In this document: positions 1-8,344 of the stretch, one piece after another
Layout of the letters: every line of letters begins with the position of its first letter
Numbering within the stretch: position 1 is the stretch's first letter
Assembly (NCBI GenBank): GCA_047833665.1
Contig: CP181261.1
Span: 868,001-932,000, forward strand
DNA from: Caproicibacter sp047833665
GTDB taxonomy: Bacteria; Bacillota; Clostridia; Oscillospirales; Acutalibacteraceae
Length of the DNA stretch: 64,000 nt
Direction: 5' to 3'
Notes under the pieces: generated by a model
Databases searched by the model: none
Told to the model about the DNA's origin: nothing
What the model saw: only the letters and a program-made list of their open reading frames with translations
Position numbers and translations under genes: made by a program

Positions 1-41
1 CCGCAGGCCCAACCTACATTTATAATACCCTCAGAACTCAA

Positions 42-64
42 GAGAAAATCTACCTGATTTTCTC
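42..64 (-). terminator. hairpin downstream of MBL hydrolase gene
   Basis: There is a perfect 9-bp inverted repeat (GAGAAAATC / GATTTTCTC) with a 5-nt loop, 20 nt past the stop of the minus-strand hydrolase gene. No U-run follows on the minus strand, so it may only be an mRNA-end stabilising hairpin. Confidence 0.3.
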
Positions 65-83
65 CCCTCATTCGGCTTATAAA

Positions 84-914
84 TTATTGCAGGCAAATCC
101 GATCTCCAACTGCTCCCAAGAGGCAACGTTCCCCCAGTGCTTGTTTTAGCTGTGCGGCTGCATAAATCCCCGTGCAGTGCAGAGGAACAATCATTTCTAA
201 ATCAGACTGAATAAAATATTCCATTGTTTTTTGCATCCGTTCTTCGGATTCATCGTTTAAGTGCATACCTGCGGCCAAAAAACGAATTTTTTTGCCAGGA
301 AAGCATGCCCTCACATGTTCCACGCAGTTGACAACTCCCCTATGACTGCATCCGGAAAATACGGCAAGACCATTCCCGTCCTTTACTACGAGGATCTGTT
401 CATCTTCCATCTGATCTGGCACCCGCTGCATGTTTTTCTCTGTAAAAAAACATTTCTGCACCGCTTCAAAGGAATTGTAACTTCTAATATTTCCAAGAGT
501 CCAGACCCCGGGGAGAATTTCAAACTTTCCCTCTGTGCTGGCTATACGACTTACCGATTCCGGGGTATCACCCGGCTTCCACTGCATACCGATATCCCGA
601 TATGCTCCGCTTTTATCGCGTGTGAATTTTTTCTGAAATGCCTGCGGCGTGACAAAAACCATCGCGTTGCTATTTTTAAAAGGGAAATACTGAAGTCCGC
701 CACAGTGATCATAATGCCCATGACTCAAAACGACTGCATCCGCGGATTCCGGTTTCACCCCAACAATTTTAGCGTTTTTCAGCCATACATCCGTCTGACC
801 CGTATCAAACAGGATTTTCATTCCATTTCTTTCAATCCAGAGTGAAAGTCCGTGTTCAGCCAACAATCGGCTGCGCCTAGCATAGTTATCACATAAAATC
901 CGCATTTGCAGCAT
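84..914 (-). CDS. MBL-fold metallo-hydrolase
   Basis: This is a 276-residue metallo-beta-lactamase-fold hydrolase. The metal-binding signature SHGHYDH sits at residues 64-70 (His65, His67, Asp69, His70), followed by CSHRG near residue 192 and PLHCTG near 248, which supply further ligands. Overall similarity is to the family annotated as 7,8-dihydropterin-6-methyl-4-(beta-D-ribofuranosyl)aminobenzene 5'-phosphate synthase-like hydrolases, but the substrate cannot be read from sequence. There is no signal peptide, so it is cytosolic. The ATG is preceded by GGAGGGGGAG at good spacing, which fixes the start. It lies downstream of and codirectional with the EAL gene, with an 80-bp gap. Confidence 0.85.
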   Translation of the reverse strand: MLQMRILCDNYARRSRLLAEHGLSLWIERNGMKILFDTGQTDVWLKNAKIVGVKPESADAVVLSHGHYDHCGGLQYFPFKNSNAMVFVTPQAFQKKFTRDKSGAYRDIGMQWKPGDTPESVSRIASTEGKFEILPGVWTLGNIRSYNSFEAVQKCFFTEKNMQRVPDQMEDEQILVVKDGNGLAVFSGCSHRGVVNCVEHVRACFPGKKIRFLAAGMHLNDESEERMQKTMEYFIQSDLEMIVPLHCTGIYAAAQLKQALGERCLLGAVGDRICLQ

Positions 915-994
915 GTCCGCAACTCCCCCTCCAACGCTCGGATTTTCTTTTTATTTATTATTATACCGAATCTATTTTGACTTTTCTACATAAT

Positions 995-2407
995 TTAATC
1001 GGAATAAGCCTTTTTTTCAGCAACCGACAAGAGATTCGCAAATTGTCGCTCCGGCATGGGAGGAGAGAAGTAGTAACCTTGTGCTGCGGTACAATGGATC
1101 TTTCTTAAAAATTCCAGATGCTCCCGCGTCTCTACTCCCTCAGCAATAACATCCATATGCAGTTTGCCGGCTAAATCAATCACCGAAGAAATAATCGCTC
1201 TGCCGCGCCTGCCGGCATCGAATCCATTTAAAAATTCCCGGTCAAGTTTCAGTGAACGTGCAGGAATATCATACAGAGTTTTCAGTGAGGAATACGCAGA
1301 CCCAAAATCATCGATTGAAAGGGAAAATCCTGCGCTGACCAACTTATGCAAAGACTCTTTCAAAACCGGCTCATTCTGCGCAAATGCGCTTTCCGTCACC
1401 TCCAACTCCAAAAGATGAACCGAAATACCATATCTTGACGCTTCCTTGCGGTATTCCTCCGCAACGGATGGGTGCAGCAAATTCACGCGCGACAGATTGA
1501 CAGAAATCGGAACTGGTTTTCTTCCTTCATCCGTCCACTTGCGGATATCTCTGCACACCTGCCGAAAAATATAGCGATCCAGTTTCGCTATTTTCCCTTT
1601 TCGTTCAAATACCGGGATAAATTCACCAGGCGGCACGAGGGTATCGTCATCTGTTTTCCAACGGACTAAAGCCTCAGCACCACACAACGTTTCATCAGCA
1701 ACCGAATATTTGGGCTGGTAATAAACAACGAATTCTTTGTTTTTCATGGCAGGCTCCAAGCGGTCCTCCATGTTTTTTAATGTCATTTCCCGGATTCTAG
1801 ATTGTTCATCATAAAAAGAAACCGGGAGATTGTCCATTTTAACCCCGGCCTTTAACGCAAAAGCGGCATGGCAAATCAGCTTGTGCAAATCCGGATTTGA
1901 GCAAGATGGACATTCGCATACTCCGAATGCAGGTGCCATTTTATAATGGATACCGTAAAATTCAACGGTATTCTCAAGTTCAGAACAAATTCTTTTAATC
2001 TTATTTAATAGATCTGTTCGACTCTGAAAAGACAAAAGGAGCAAAAAGTGGTCCGCGTGCACATGGGCGCTCAATTCTTGTGCTCCTATATTGTTTGTAA
2101 ATACCCAATGAATGCCATGAAGTACCTTTGTGCCATTCTCATAACCGAACATTTCATTGATGATTCGGAATCCTTTAACATGGAAAGCAACCACTGCGTA
2201 ATTTTTTTTGTCCGCGCTGCAAAGTATGCGCTGCGCTTCCTGCACGAATTTTCTTTCATTTGCCCCGCCCGTCAACGGATCTTGGAACAGTATGCATTCC
2301 ATTTTGCTTGTTAAGTCTTTCCGGGCTTGTTGCGCATGGATGAGAGAAAAGATCCCTGCCGCTGTAACAGCGGGACGTAATACTTTTTGCAAATTTTTTA
2401 TTCCCAT
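995..2407 (-). CDS. degenerate GGDEF / EAL-domain c-di-GMP phosphodiesterase
   Basis: This 470-residue protein has a short hydrophobic N-terminus (about residues 12-26). A GGDEF-like domain follows, starting at DPLTGG (43-48), but VHADHF (116-121) replaces the GG[D/E]EF active site, so cyclase activity is unlikely. The C-terminal EAL domain (about 215-460) is intact: EAL at 245-247, then VNLSR, ELEVTES, IDDFGS, LKLDREFL and VIAEGVET, which supply the metal and catalytic residues. The expected activity is hydrolysis of cyclic di-GMP to pGpG, with the GGDEF domain possibly sensing GTP. It appears monocistronic or cotranscribed with the MBL gene 80 bp downstream. Confidence 0.9.
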   Translation of the reverse strand: MGIKNLQKVLRPAVTAAGIFSLIHAQQARKDLTSKMECILFQDPLTGGANERKFVQEAQRILCSADKKNYAVVAFHVKGFRIINEMFGYENGTKVLHGIHWVFTNNIGAQELSAHVHADHFLLLLSFQSRTDLLNKIKRICSELENTVEFYGIHYKMAPAFGVCECPSCSNPDLHKLICHAAFALKAGVKMDNLPVSFYDEQSRIREMTLKNMEDRLEPAMKNKEFVVYYQPKYSVADETLCGAEALVRWKTDDDTLVPPGEFIPVFERKGKIAKLDRYIFRQVCRDIRKWTDEGRKPVPISVNLSRVNLLHPSVAEEYRKEASRYGISVHLLELEVTESAFAQNEPVLKESLHKLVSAGFSLSIDDFGSAYSSLKTLYDIPARSLKLDREFLNGFDAGRRGRAIISSVIDLAGKLHMDVIAEGVETREHLEFLRKIHCTAAQGYYFSPPMPERQFANLLSVAEKKAYSD

Positions 2408-2526
2408 TCTTGTTCACTCTCCCTATTCTGTTAATTTCCGCAGACTAGGGAGATTTATGCATGTAAAAGAAAAAATGACATAGAATATGTGTTTTAACAA
2501 TGAAAAAACTGTGGCAAAGCTACTCA

Positions 2527-2590
2527 TAATGGACACTTCTTTTCGGTATGATTTGGTTTGGGTAGCTTTATTTTAACCGATGTGTCCATT
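2527..2590. repeat. 64-bp inverted-repeat unit (IS end-like)
   Basis: AATGGACAC (2527-2535) and its complement GTGTCCATT (2582-2590) bracket a 64-bp unit. A second inverted pair, AAAGCTAC at 2515-2522 and GTAGCTTT at 2563-2570, is offset from it. Ends starting TGGACAC resemble those of some IS3/IS481-type elements, so this may be a solo relic. It lies between the EAL gene and the tRNA promoter; I see no gene in 2408-2668. Confidence 0.35.
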
Positions 2591-2668
2591 TCTGTTTTTA
2601 TTTTTTCTTATTTGTCCAGTATGTATTGTAGTTATACAAAAGAAAAATAAATTTTTCAAAAAATATAC

Positions 2669-2697
2669 TTGATTTTCGTCAATATATACGCTATAAT
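2669..2697 (+). promoter_or_regulatory. sigma-A promoter of tRNA-Val
   Basis: TTGATT (2669-2674) and TATAAT (2692-2697) are separated by 17 nt. The -10 box ends 17 nt before the mature tRNA, a normal distance for a tRNA promoter. Confidence 0.7.
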
Positions 2698-2714
2698 AAT
2701 TGAGCGCTGTGCAT

Positions 2715-2791
2715 GGACGTTTAGCTCAGCTGGCTAGAGCGTTCGCTTGACGTGCGAAAGGTCATAGGTTCGAGCCCTATAACGTCCACCA
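2715..2791 (+). tRNA. tRNA-Val (anticodon GAC)
   Basis: A complete cloverleaf can be folded. The acceptor stem GGACGTT/AACGTCC spans 2715-2721 and 2781-2787. The D arm is GCTC..GAGC. The anticodon stem TTCGC/GCGAA carries loop TTGACGT, giving anticodon GAC, which reads GUC valine codons. The T arm is ATAGG/CCTAT with TTCGAGC. The 3' ACCA is encoded (2788-2791). Confidence 0.95.
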
Positions 2792-2797
2792 ATAGTA

Positions 2798-2836
2798 ACG
2801 AGAGCAAAGACAAAAGGTCTTTGCTCTCGTTTATTT
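2798..2836 (+). terminator. terminator of tRNA-Val
   Basis: A 14-bp perfect stem (2798-2811 with 2817-2830, loop 2812-2816) is followed by TTATTTTA, immediately after the tRNA. The ISL3 derivative starts at the end of this terminator. Confidence 0.85.
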
Positions 2837-2839
2837 TAT

Positions 2840-3338
2840 GGCTCTATGTCAATCGTTGGGGTCACTCAAAATGGAGGCTCTATGTGTCAATAGTTGGGGT
2901 CACTCAAAATGGAAACACCGGATGGAGCGGCGTTAAGCTGCTCCGTTTTTGATATAATGCTTTCCGCAGAAAGGGCAGCGATACCGGCGCTTGCGGAGAA
3001 TCAGGGAGGTATGTTTACCAAAAGCGGGAATGTCTTTTATTGTTTGACAACGGTAATCATGGACGCAGCTCGTTTGATGGTCACAACAAGGGCAAACATG
3101 CGGTTTTCGGGGCAACTCGATGAAAATTTCCGTTTTATCAGGCAATTGCCTCACATTTTTTACGATTACCCCTTTTAATCCTAGCAATTTTTCGGTAGAA
3201 TAAGTACAGAGCATATCGATGACCTCCAATATGGGATAGTGGTAATTTCCATTTTAAAGGTTTTTCATCGAATATGCTCTACTTTTTTGCTTTTTCGCAG
3301 ACCCCTATTCGTTAAACCCCAACATTTATTATAGAGTT
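2840..3338 (-). mobile_element. internally deleted ISL3-family element
   Basis: Both ends match the full-length ISL3 copy at 14042-15421. The left end begins GGCTCTATGTC and the right end is the complement of AACTCTATAATAAATG. About 0.9 kb of the transposase interior is missing. The left end is duplicated in tandem: a second GGCTCTATGTG end starts at 2876, 36 bp inside the first. No clear 8-bp target duplication is visible. A unit with both termini but no functional transposase could be moved in trans. Confidence 0.8.
2933..3214 (-). pseudogene. ISL3 transposase remnant, N- and C-termini fused
   Basis: The first roughly 80 residues match the N-terminal zinc-finger part of the transposase at 14167 (MLCTYSTEKLLG, CPCC, RRYRCPFCGK). 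They join directly to the last residues of the same protein (KNGAA), so the DDE catalytic core is deleted. The reading frame stays open across the junction, giving a short DNA-binding-type peptide with no transposase activity. The ATG at 3214 has GGAGG 8 nt upstream. Confidence 0.85.
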
Positions 3339-3620
3339 TTAAATTCATGGAAGATATTGAAAATCATTTCAACAATGTGAGTTTGTAAAAAGGCGATGTT
3401 ATATGCACCAACGTGGATAAACAAGTTTGACACAAAGAGAACTCCGGGATATGAGCGGCATTGAGTGCGCTGTACTTGCCTTGATCCCGAAGTTAAAATA
3501 TGGAAAACGCAATTTGAATGAATGTATTTTTTTATTAAGACTTAAAACGCGAAATTCTACCACTGGTCGATTGCCATAAAGCTTTTGCCGATTTATACTA
3601 TCAGCAGGAGGTTGCGAGAT

Positions 3621-4385
3621 ATGCATGAAATTGACAATGAAAAGTTTGGAACATTTTTAGTACAGTTACGAAAGCAGAAAGGTTTTACACAAAAGGAACT
3701 CGCACAGAAACTGTTTGTTTCAGATAAGGCTGTCAGCAAGTGGGAACGCGGATTGAGTATGCCGGATATTGCTTTACTTTCTCCGCTTGCCAAACTGTTT
3801 GATGTCACCATAACGGAATTATTGAGCGGTCAATATATCAGAGAACCTGAACATATGAACATGCAGGATGTTGAGAATGTTGTAAGCGGAACGTTGAAAC
3901 TCTCTGCAAAAGAGGAAGAAAAACGCAAGCGGCAGCGAAAATGGTGGGGTATCATTTATTTTGCTTGTGTAATAATTGCCCTTTTAGAATGTGGACTGCT
4001 TTATGCACTAGGCTATTCACAAGAGCAAATAATCAATGATCTTTTGCTGGTTGAAGGCCTTAGCTTGTTCTTTGGAGGCTGGTTTTGCTTGTTCGCCAAG
4101 CAAACGCTGCCCACCTATTATGATGAAAACAAAATTCATTATTACAATGACGGAATATTTCGCATGAATATTATATTTGTTAACTTTAATAACAGCAATT
4201 GGCCACATATTCTTAATACGGCGCGCATGTGGTTCATGGTTGTTTCTGTTGTGTTTCCACTCATTTATCTCACAGCAAGTTTGTTTTTCCCACTGGTATG
4301 GAATTTAGGTAAACTGTATATTACGCTATTTACAGTGCTTGGTTTTGTCATACCACTTATCGTTGTTGGAAAACGTTACGAATAA
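3621..4385 (+). CDS. XRE-family regulator with C-terminal membrane domain
   Basis: This 254-residue protein starts at the ATG preceded by AGGAGG. The N-terminal helix-turn-helix covers residues 8-62 (LRKQKGFTQKELAQKLFVSDKAV SKWERG). A basic linker (KRKRQRKW) is followed by about four hydrophobic segments, so this is a membrane-tethered XRE regulator. Such proteins often autoregulate or respond to envelope conditions; the target here is unknown. It stands alone, between the ISL3 relic and the convergent symporter gene. The 280 bp upstream contains no other recognisable gene. Confidence 0.85.
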   Translation: MHEIDNEKFGTFLVQLRKQKGFTQKELAQKLFVSDKAVSKWERGLSMPDIALLSPLAKLFDVTITELLSGQYIREPEHMNMQDVENVVSGTLKLSAKEEEKRKRQRKWWGIIYFACVIIALLECGLLYALGYSQEQIINDLLLVEGLSLFFGGWFCLFAKQTLPTYYDENKIHYYNDGIFRMNIIFVNFNNSNWPHILNTARMWFMVVSVVFPLIYLTASLFFPLVWNLGKLYITLFTVLGFVIPLIVVGKRYE

Positions 4386-4393
4386 ACAAATAG

Positions 4394-4435
4394 ATGGATG
4401 TAAAAAACAGCTTGCATGCTGTTCTTTACATCCAT
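4394..4435. terminator. bidirectional hairpin between convergent genes
   Basis: An 11-bp perfect outer stem (ATGGATGTAAA / TTTACATCCAT) and an inner ACAGC/GCTGT stem lie just after the XRE stop and downstream of the convergent symporter gene. There is no long U-run on either strand, so termination strength is uncertain. Confidence 0.5.
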
Positions 4436-4614
4436 GGCATTGAACTCACTTGGCAGAAAATAGTCCGCACAATGATTCAGTAACGATGTCTGTAAGGAAC
4501 GATCAGAGCACTTCCATCGATATTTATTATTCAGAATATTAGTTTGTTTTTTAAGCTGTAAAAACAGACCATGATTTACAGAATCATCTCATTACTGATT
4601 GCAGCCTTAATGAT

Positions 4615-6363
4615 TTATACCGGATTAGAAATTTCTTTTGTTTTCTTTTGTTGTAATCTACGACGTGCTGTGTGGCGTTTTTGTCTTTTTTCCAACAATA
4701 ATGACACAACCAAACAGCATACAGCAGTAATCCCTATATACAGGACAGTAATACTGGAAAATCCTCTTTTGCTTGCAATGCCTGCGGGCGAAAAGACAAT
4801 ATACATTGCAATCATTACGAAAGTGACAAATCCCCCGAAACGATATCGATTCTCCCATGGTTCCACTTCCACCAAGTTGTTTTCCTCAAGAACAAAATCA
4901 TGATCCATCGGGACAATTTTTCCAATGACATACATGATGAGGCAGGCTGTTGCAAACAGGAGTGCCGTTACATGATAATAATGTACTGAAACGTGGAAAA
5001 ACAGCTGAGAAGACCCGTAAGTTACAATAAAGAAAACCATTCCGATTTTTGCAGCTATGGCAGGCACGCGTTTTGTAAAGTATCCCATAAAAACGATGAG
5101 GAATACCGGTACATCAAAGAACACATTGATTGTCTGAAAATAGTCGAAAAGTCCTTTTGGAGCATACATAATCAAAGGAGCACCAATAATGGACAAGACA
5201 GCAATGATAGTGCCGAATTTTTTTCCGATTACCACCAGTTGGGCATCCGTTTTATTCTGTCCCCATCTTGGTTTATAAATGTTTAAAGCAAACAAGGTAG
5301 AGGCACTGTTGATAACTGAGTCAAACGTACTAAGAATTGCCCCCATCATGGCTGACGCAAAAATACCTACTAGGGGTTGTGGCAAAACCTTATTTACCAC
5401 CATTGGATAAACTGCCTGTGTATTTTCAATATCAGGACCAAATATCTGGAACGCAATAATTCCTGGGACAATTAGCATTAAGGGGGTAAATATTTTCAAT
5501 AAGCCTGCTATCATAATGCCTTTTTGCCCTTCCTTAAGATTTTTTGCCCCTAAGCCACGCTGAATGATTGCCTGATCAGTACCCCAATAATACAAATTGA
5601 CAATCAGAAGGCCAGTAAACAGTGTGCTAAAGGGCAGATAGTCATTGCTGCCACCAATGGATGAAAATTTTTCAGGTGATGTTGTAAAGAATTGATTCAA
5701 ACCGGCTGAAAAATTGCCGCCACCAATAAACATAATTCCGAAGATAGGAACCATTAAACCGCCAATTACAAGTAAGATACCGTTGATTGTGTCAGAAACG
5801 GCTACAGCTTTTAATCCACCGAAAACCGCATAAATTGCTCCCATTGTCCCGCAAACAAGAACCATTGCCCAAATTCCTTGTTCGTAAGAAATATGGAACA
5901 TTTCAGGAATATTAAAAATCTGACTCATGGCCACAGCACCGGAATAAAGTGTTATGGGTAACATATTCAATATATACCCTGCGAGGAAGATTACTGTGAC
6001 GAACTCTCGTGTTCCTTTGTCAAACCTAGATTCTATAAATTGTGGAATTGTCGTAATTCCTTGCTTGAGATATCGCGGCAATAAAATTAATGCTACAAGC
6101 ACAAGGGTAATTCCGGAACAGACTTCCCACCCCATAACGCACATATTGTCATTGTAGGCCTGCTCCGACATCCCAACAAAATTAACAGAACTTAAATTGG
6201 TTAGGAGCAGTGAACCGGCAATTACAAAGGCTGGAAGACTTCGGCCGCCCAGAAAATAGCCGTCACTTGTTTCAAGCGCAGTTTCTTTTGTTTTAAAAAA
6301 CGTAATCAATCCTACAATTACAGAAACAATAATAAATGTGATAATAACTGTTAAATTTTGCAC
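4615..6363 (-). CDS. sodium:solute symporter (SSS/SLC5 family)
   Basis: A roughly 582-residue integral membrane protein with about 13-14 hydrophobic segments. The SSS pattern is clear: FFKTKETALETSDGYFLGGRSL near the N-terminus, then NLSSVNFVGMSEQAYN and YAVFGGLKAVAVSDTING. It should couple sodium entry to uptake of a sugar or related solute. I prefer the GTG at 6363: the ATG at 6372 directly abuts GGGAGG with no spacing, while the GTG has 9 nt. It is the last gene of the minus-strand sugar cluster, which suggests it imports the substrate of the isomerase and kinase. Confidence 0.88.
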   Translation of the reverse strand: MQNLTVIITFIIVSVIVGLITFFKTKETALETSDGYFLGGRSLPAFVIAGSLLLTNLSSVNFVGMSEQAYNDNMCVMGWEVCSGITLVLVALILLPRYLKQGITTIPQFIESRFDKGTREFVTVIFLAGYILNMLPITLYSGAVAMSQIFNIPEMFHISYEQGIWAMVLVCGTMGAIYAVFGGLKAVAVSDTINGILLVIGGLMVPIFGIMFIGGGNFSAGLNQFFTTSPEKFSSIGGSNDYLPFSTLFTGLLIVNLYYWGTDQAIIQRGLGAKNLKEGQKGIMIAGLLKIFTPLMLIVPGIIAFQIFGPDIENTQAVYPMVVNKVLPQPLVGIFASAMMGAILSTFDSVINSASTLFALNIYKPRWGQNKTDAQLVVIGKKFGTIIAVLSIIGAPLIMYAPKGLFDYFQTINVFFDVPVFLIVFMGYFTKRVPAIAAKIGMVFFIVTYGSSQLFFHVSVHYYHVTALLFATACLIMYVIGKIVPMDHDFVLEENNLVEVEPWENRYRFGGFVTFVMIAMYIVFSPAGIASKRGFSSITVLYIGITAVCCLVVSLLLEKRQKRHTARRRLQQKKTKEISNPV

Positions 6364-6492
6364 ACTTTTCATCCTCCCTTAGACTTTGTTCTCCATGATG
6401 GATGGTGTATACCGGTGCCAACTATATTTCTTAATTTGTATATCTCTCTTTTTATTGGATTTTTCGTTTTTTATGTGGTTAGGCGACTAAGA

Positions 6493-7353
6493 TTATTCTG
6501 TGTCAGTATTAAGCTTTAGAAAAGTTCTGATAGCCATTTCGATATTTGTTTGCATGGACTCAGTTGCTGCTTGTGCAAGTTCGTGGAAGAAATCTACATT
6601 CCCGGATTCCAGACGGCTTTTCACCCCTTGGACGCCGGCTCTAGCCATGTAAGAATAGTAATCGATTTTTCGTACGCCTCGATCAATTGCTTTTATGTAA
6701 TCTTCAGGGCTTACACCAGAACCGCCATGCATTACTAACGGAATTTTGACTAATTCTGAAATTTTAGCAACCCGTTCAAAATCCAATTTGGGTTTTTCTT
6801 TATAAAAGCCATGGGCTGTTCCAAACGATGCTGCCAACGCATCAATCTGCGTGTCCTCAACAAAGCGTTTTGCTAACTCAGGGTCCGTGTACATATCCTC
6901 TATTTTAGACTGCTGCGGCTGTGCACCGGCCTCTCTTCCGCCGAGAACTCCGATTTCCGCTTCTACATTTGCGTTGTACTGTTTTGCTTTTTCAACAGCG
7001 CATCTGGTGTTCTTGACATTTTTCTCGTATGGAAACAATGATCCATCATACATAACGGATGTAAAACCTAAATCCAGTGCCCGATATAAATAGTCCAGAT
7101 CATCACAATGATCCAGATGAACACAGACAGGTACCCGCGCATTTTCAGCCATTGCCAGCATAACCGGGGCGATGGTTTTCATGGGAACAACATCTTCGTG
7201 CAATTGAGCGTGCATAATGATAACAGGAGTATCGTATTTTTCCGCAGTTTCAATTACAGCAATCATATTTTCTAAATTTGGAGTGTTAAATGCGCCAATT
7301 GCTATATTTTTTTCGTTTGCAACGGCTAATACCTTTTTTAAATTGACAAGCAT
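6493..7353 (-). CDS. class II (zinc) fructose-bisphosphate-type aldolase
   Basis: A 286-residue protein of the FbaA/GatY/KbaY class, with the metal-binding pattern in order: VHLDHCDD (about residue 80), VEAEIG (about 130), GTAHGFYKEKP (about 178) and MHGGSG (about 208). It should cleave a ketose phosphate to DHAP and an aldehyde. Beside an isomerase and an FGGY kinase, the likely substrate is a ketose 1-phosphate or 1,6-bisphosphate. Fuculose and rhamnulose pathways normally use AraD-type aldolases, so the pairing is unusual. RBS GAGGAG precedes the ATG. Confidence 0.88.
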   Translation of the reverse strand: MLVNLKKVLAVANEKNIAIGAFNTPNLENMIAVIETAEKYDTPVIIMHAQLHEDVVPMKTIAPVMLAMAENARVPVCVHLDHCDDLDYLYRALDLGFTSVMYDGSLFPYEKNVKNTRCAVEKAKQYNANVEAEIGVLGGREAGAQPQQSKIEDMYTDPELAKRFVEDTQIDALAASFGTAHGFYKEKPKLDFERVAKISELVKIPLVMHGGSGVSPEDYIKAIDRGVRKIDYYSYMARAGVQGVKSRLESGNVDFFHELAQAATESMQTNIEMAIRTFLKLNTDTE

Positions 7354-7357
7354 AGTT

Positions 7358-8329
7358 CTACTCCTCTACGATTTTAATTTCTACCCAATACTTTTTGGAT
7401 TCATTGCACTTAAGCGTTTTTAAACGACGATCTTGCCGTGTTTTGTGCCTGCCGTCCGGGCGGCAGTTTCCCGGTTCCAGTCCCAGCACATAATCGTATT
7501 CACCAAACATATTCCATTGAGTAAAGCAGTCCAGATTGGTTGGATCAAACGAAATTTCAACTCCCTTTTTAATTACTGGGTTATAGATCCTTGCAAAGCC
7601 TTTTTTGTCGAATGTGTGGTAAAAGCATGCCTCTTCCACATTAGGTGCAGGAGGTGTAATTTGATTCCATGAATCCAACTGCTCCTTCGCATGTTCGGTT
7701 CTGGGGGTAATGGAAACGGACGGTATTTGTAAAATGCTTTGTTCGGACAGGAGAGGATAACCCATATTCATGTGGTACAAAATCATACATGGGGTTTCAT
7801 ATTCACCACAGTTTTGAATTACATCTTCAATGCGAATCAGGTTGCAGTCTTTTTTAATTACAATTTTCCTTGTCAGTGTCAGTTTCTCAAGAAACATAGC
7901 TGCCTGTGATATTTTCGCATAAATGACAATTTCTTTTTCGTCTTCCGTCCAGTAACAATGTTCGGCGGGTTGATTGCTGATGCGGCCGTGCAAGGGTAGT
8001 TGTTCGCCTTGATCCTCACAGGCAACACCTACGTTAGTCAGGCCACATGTTGTCAGAAATCCGCCGGTAAAGGATCTTAACATGCCGTCTCCGATGTCGT
8101 CATAATAACTTGGCGCCACATATCCTGCCGGACTAAAGTATCCTAGGTTATCCCCTTTAAAAATCAGTCTGGAAATGTCTGCACAGCGGTCAACAGAAAT
8201 TGTGCAGTCTAATCCTAGGCCATTGCGAATTTGCAGCAGCCGCATGCCATCGCCTTTTCCGCCAACCAGACGATGCTCTTCTACCCCCATGATTTGCTGC
8301 GGGTTTCCATAATATTTTCTGTGATCCAT
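7358..8329 (-). CDS. DUF4432 / aldose-1-epimerase-like protein
   Basis: A 323-residue protein resembling the DUF4432 branch of the aldose-1-epimerase (galactose mutarotase) superfamily; GGKGDGMRLLQIRNG near the N-terminus and GLEPGNCRPDGR near the C-terminus are typical. It probably converts sugar anomers or a related sugar form, but the exact reaction is not known from sequence. AAAGGAG precedes the ATG. It is 4 bp from the aldolase gene and 18 bp from the isomerase gene, so all three are cotranscribed. Confidence 0.8.
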   Translation of the reverse strand: MDHRKYYGNPQQIMGVEEHRLVGGKGDGMRLLQIRNGLGLDCTISVDRCADISRLIFKGDNLGYFSPAGYVAPSYYDDIGDGMLRSFTGGFLTTCGLTNVGVACEDQGEQLPLHGRISNQPAEHCYWTEDEKEIVIYAKISQAAMFLEKLTLTRKIVIKKDCNLIRIEDVIQNCGEYETPCMILYHMNMGYPLLSEQSILQIPSVSITPRTEHAKEQLDSWNQITPPAPNVEEACFYHTFDKKGFARIYNPVIKKGVEISFDPTNLDCFTQWNMFGEYDYVLGLEPGNCRPDGRHKTRQDRRLKTLKCNESKKYWVEIKIVEE

Positions 8330-8344
8330 GGTGCGCTCCTTTTC

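Noticed and set aside
261..845. 194-aa plus-strand frame opposite the MBL hydrolase
   Set aside because: Antisense shadow of a gene with clear catalytic motifs; no ribosome binding site and composition is not protein-like.
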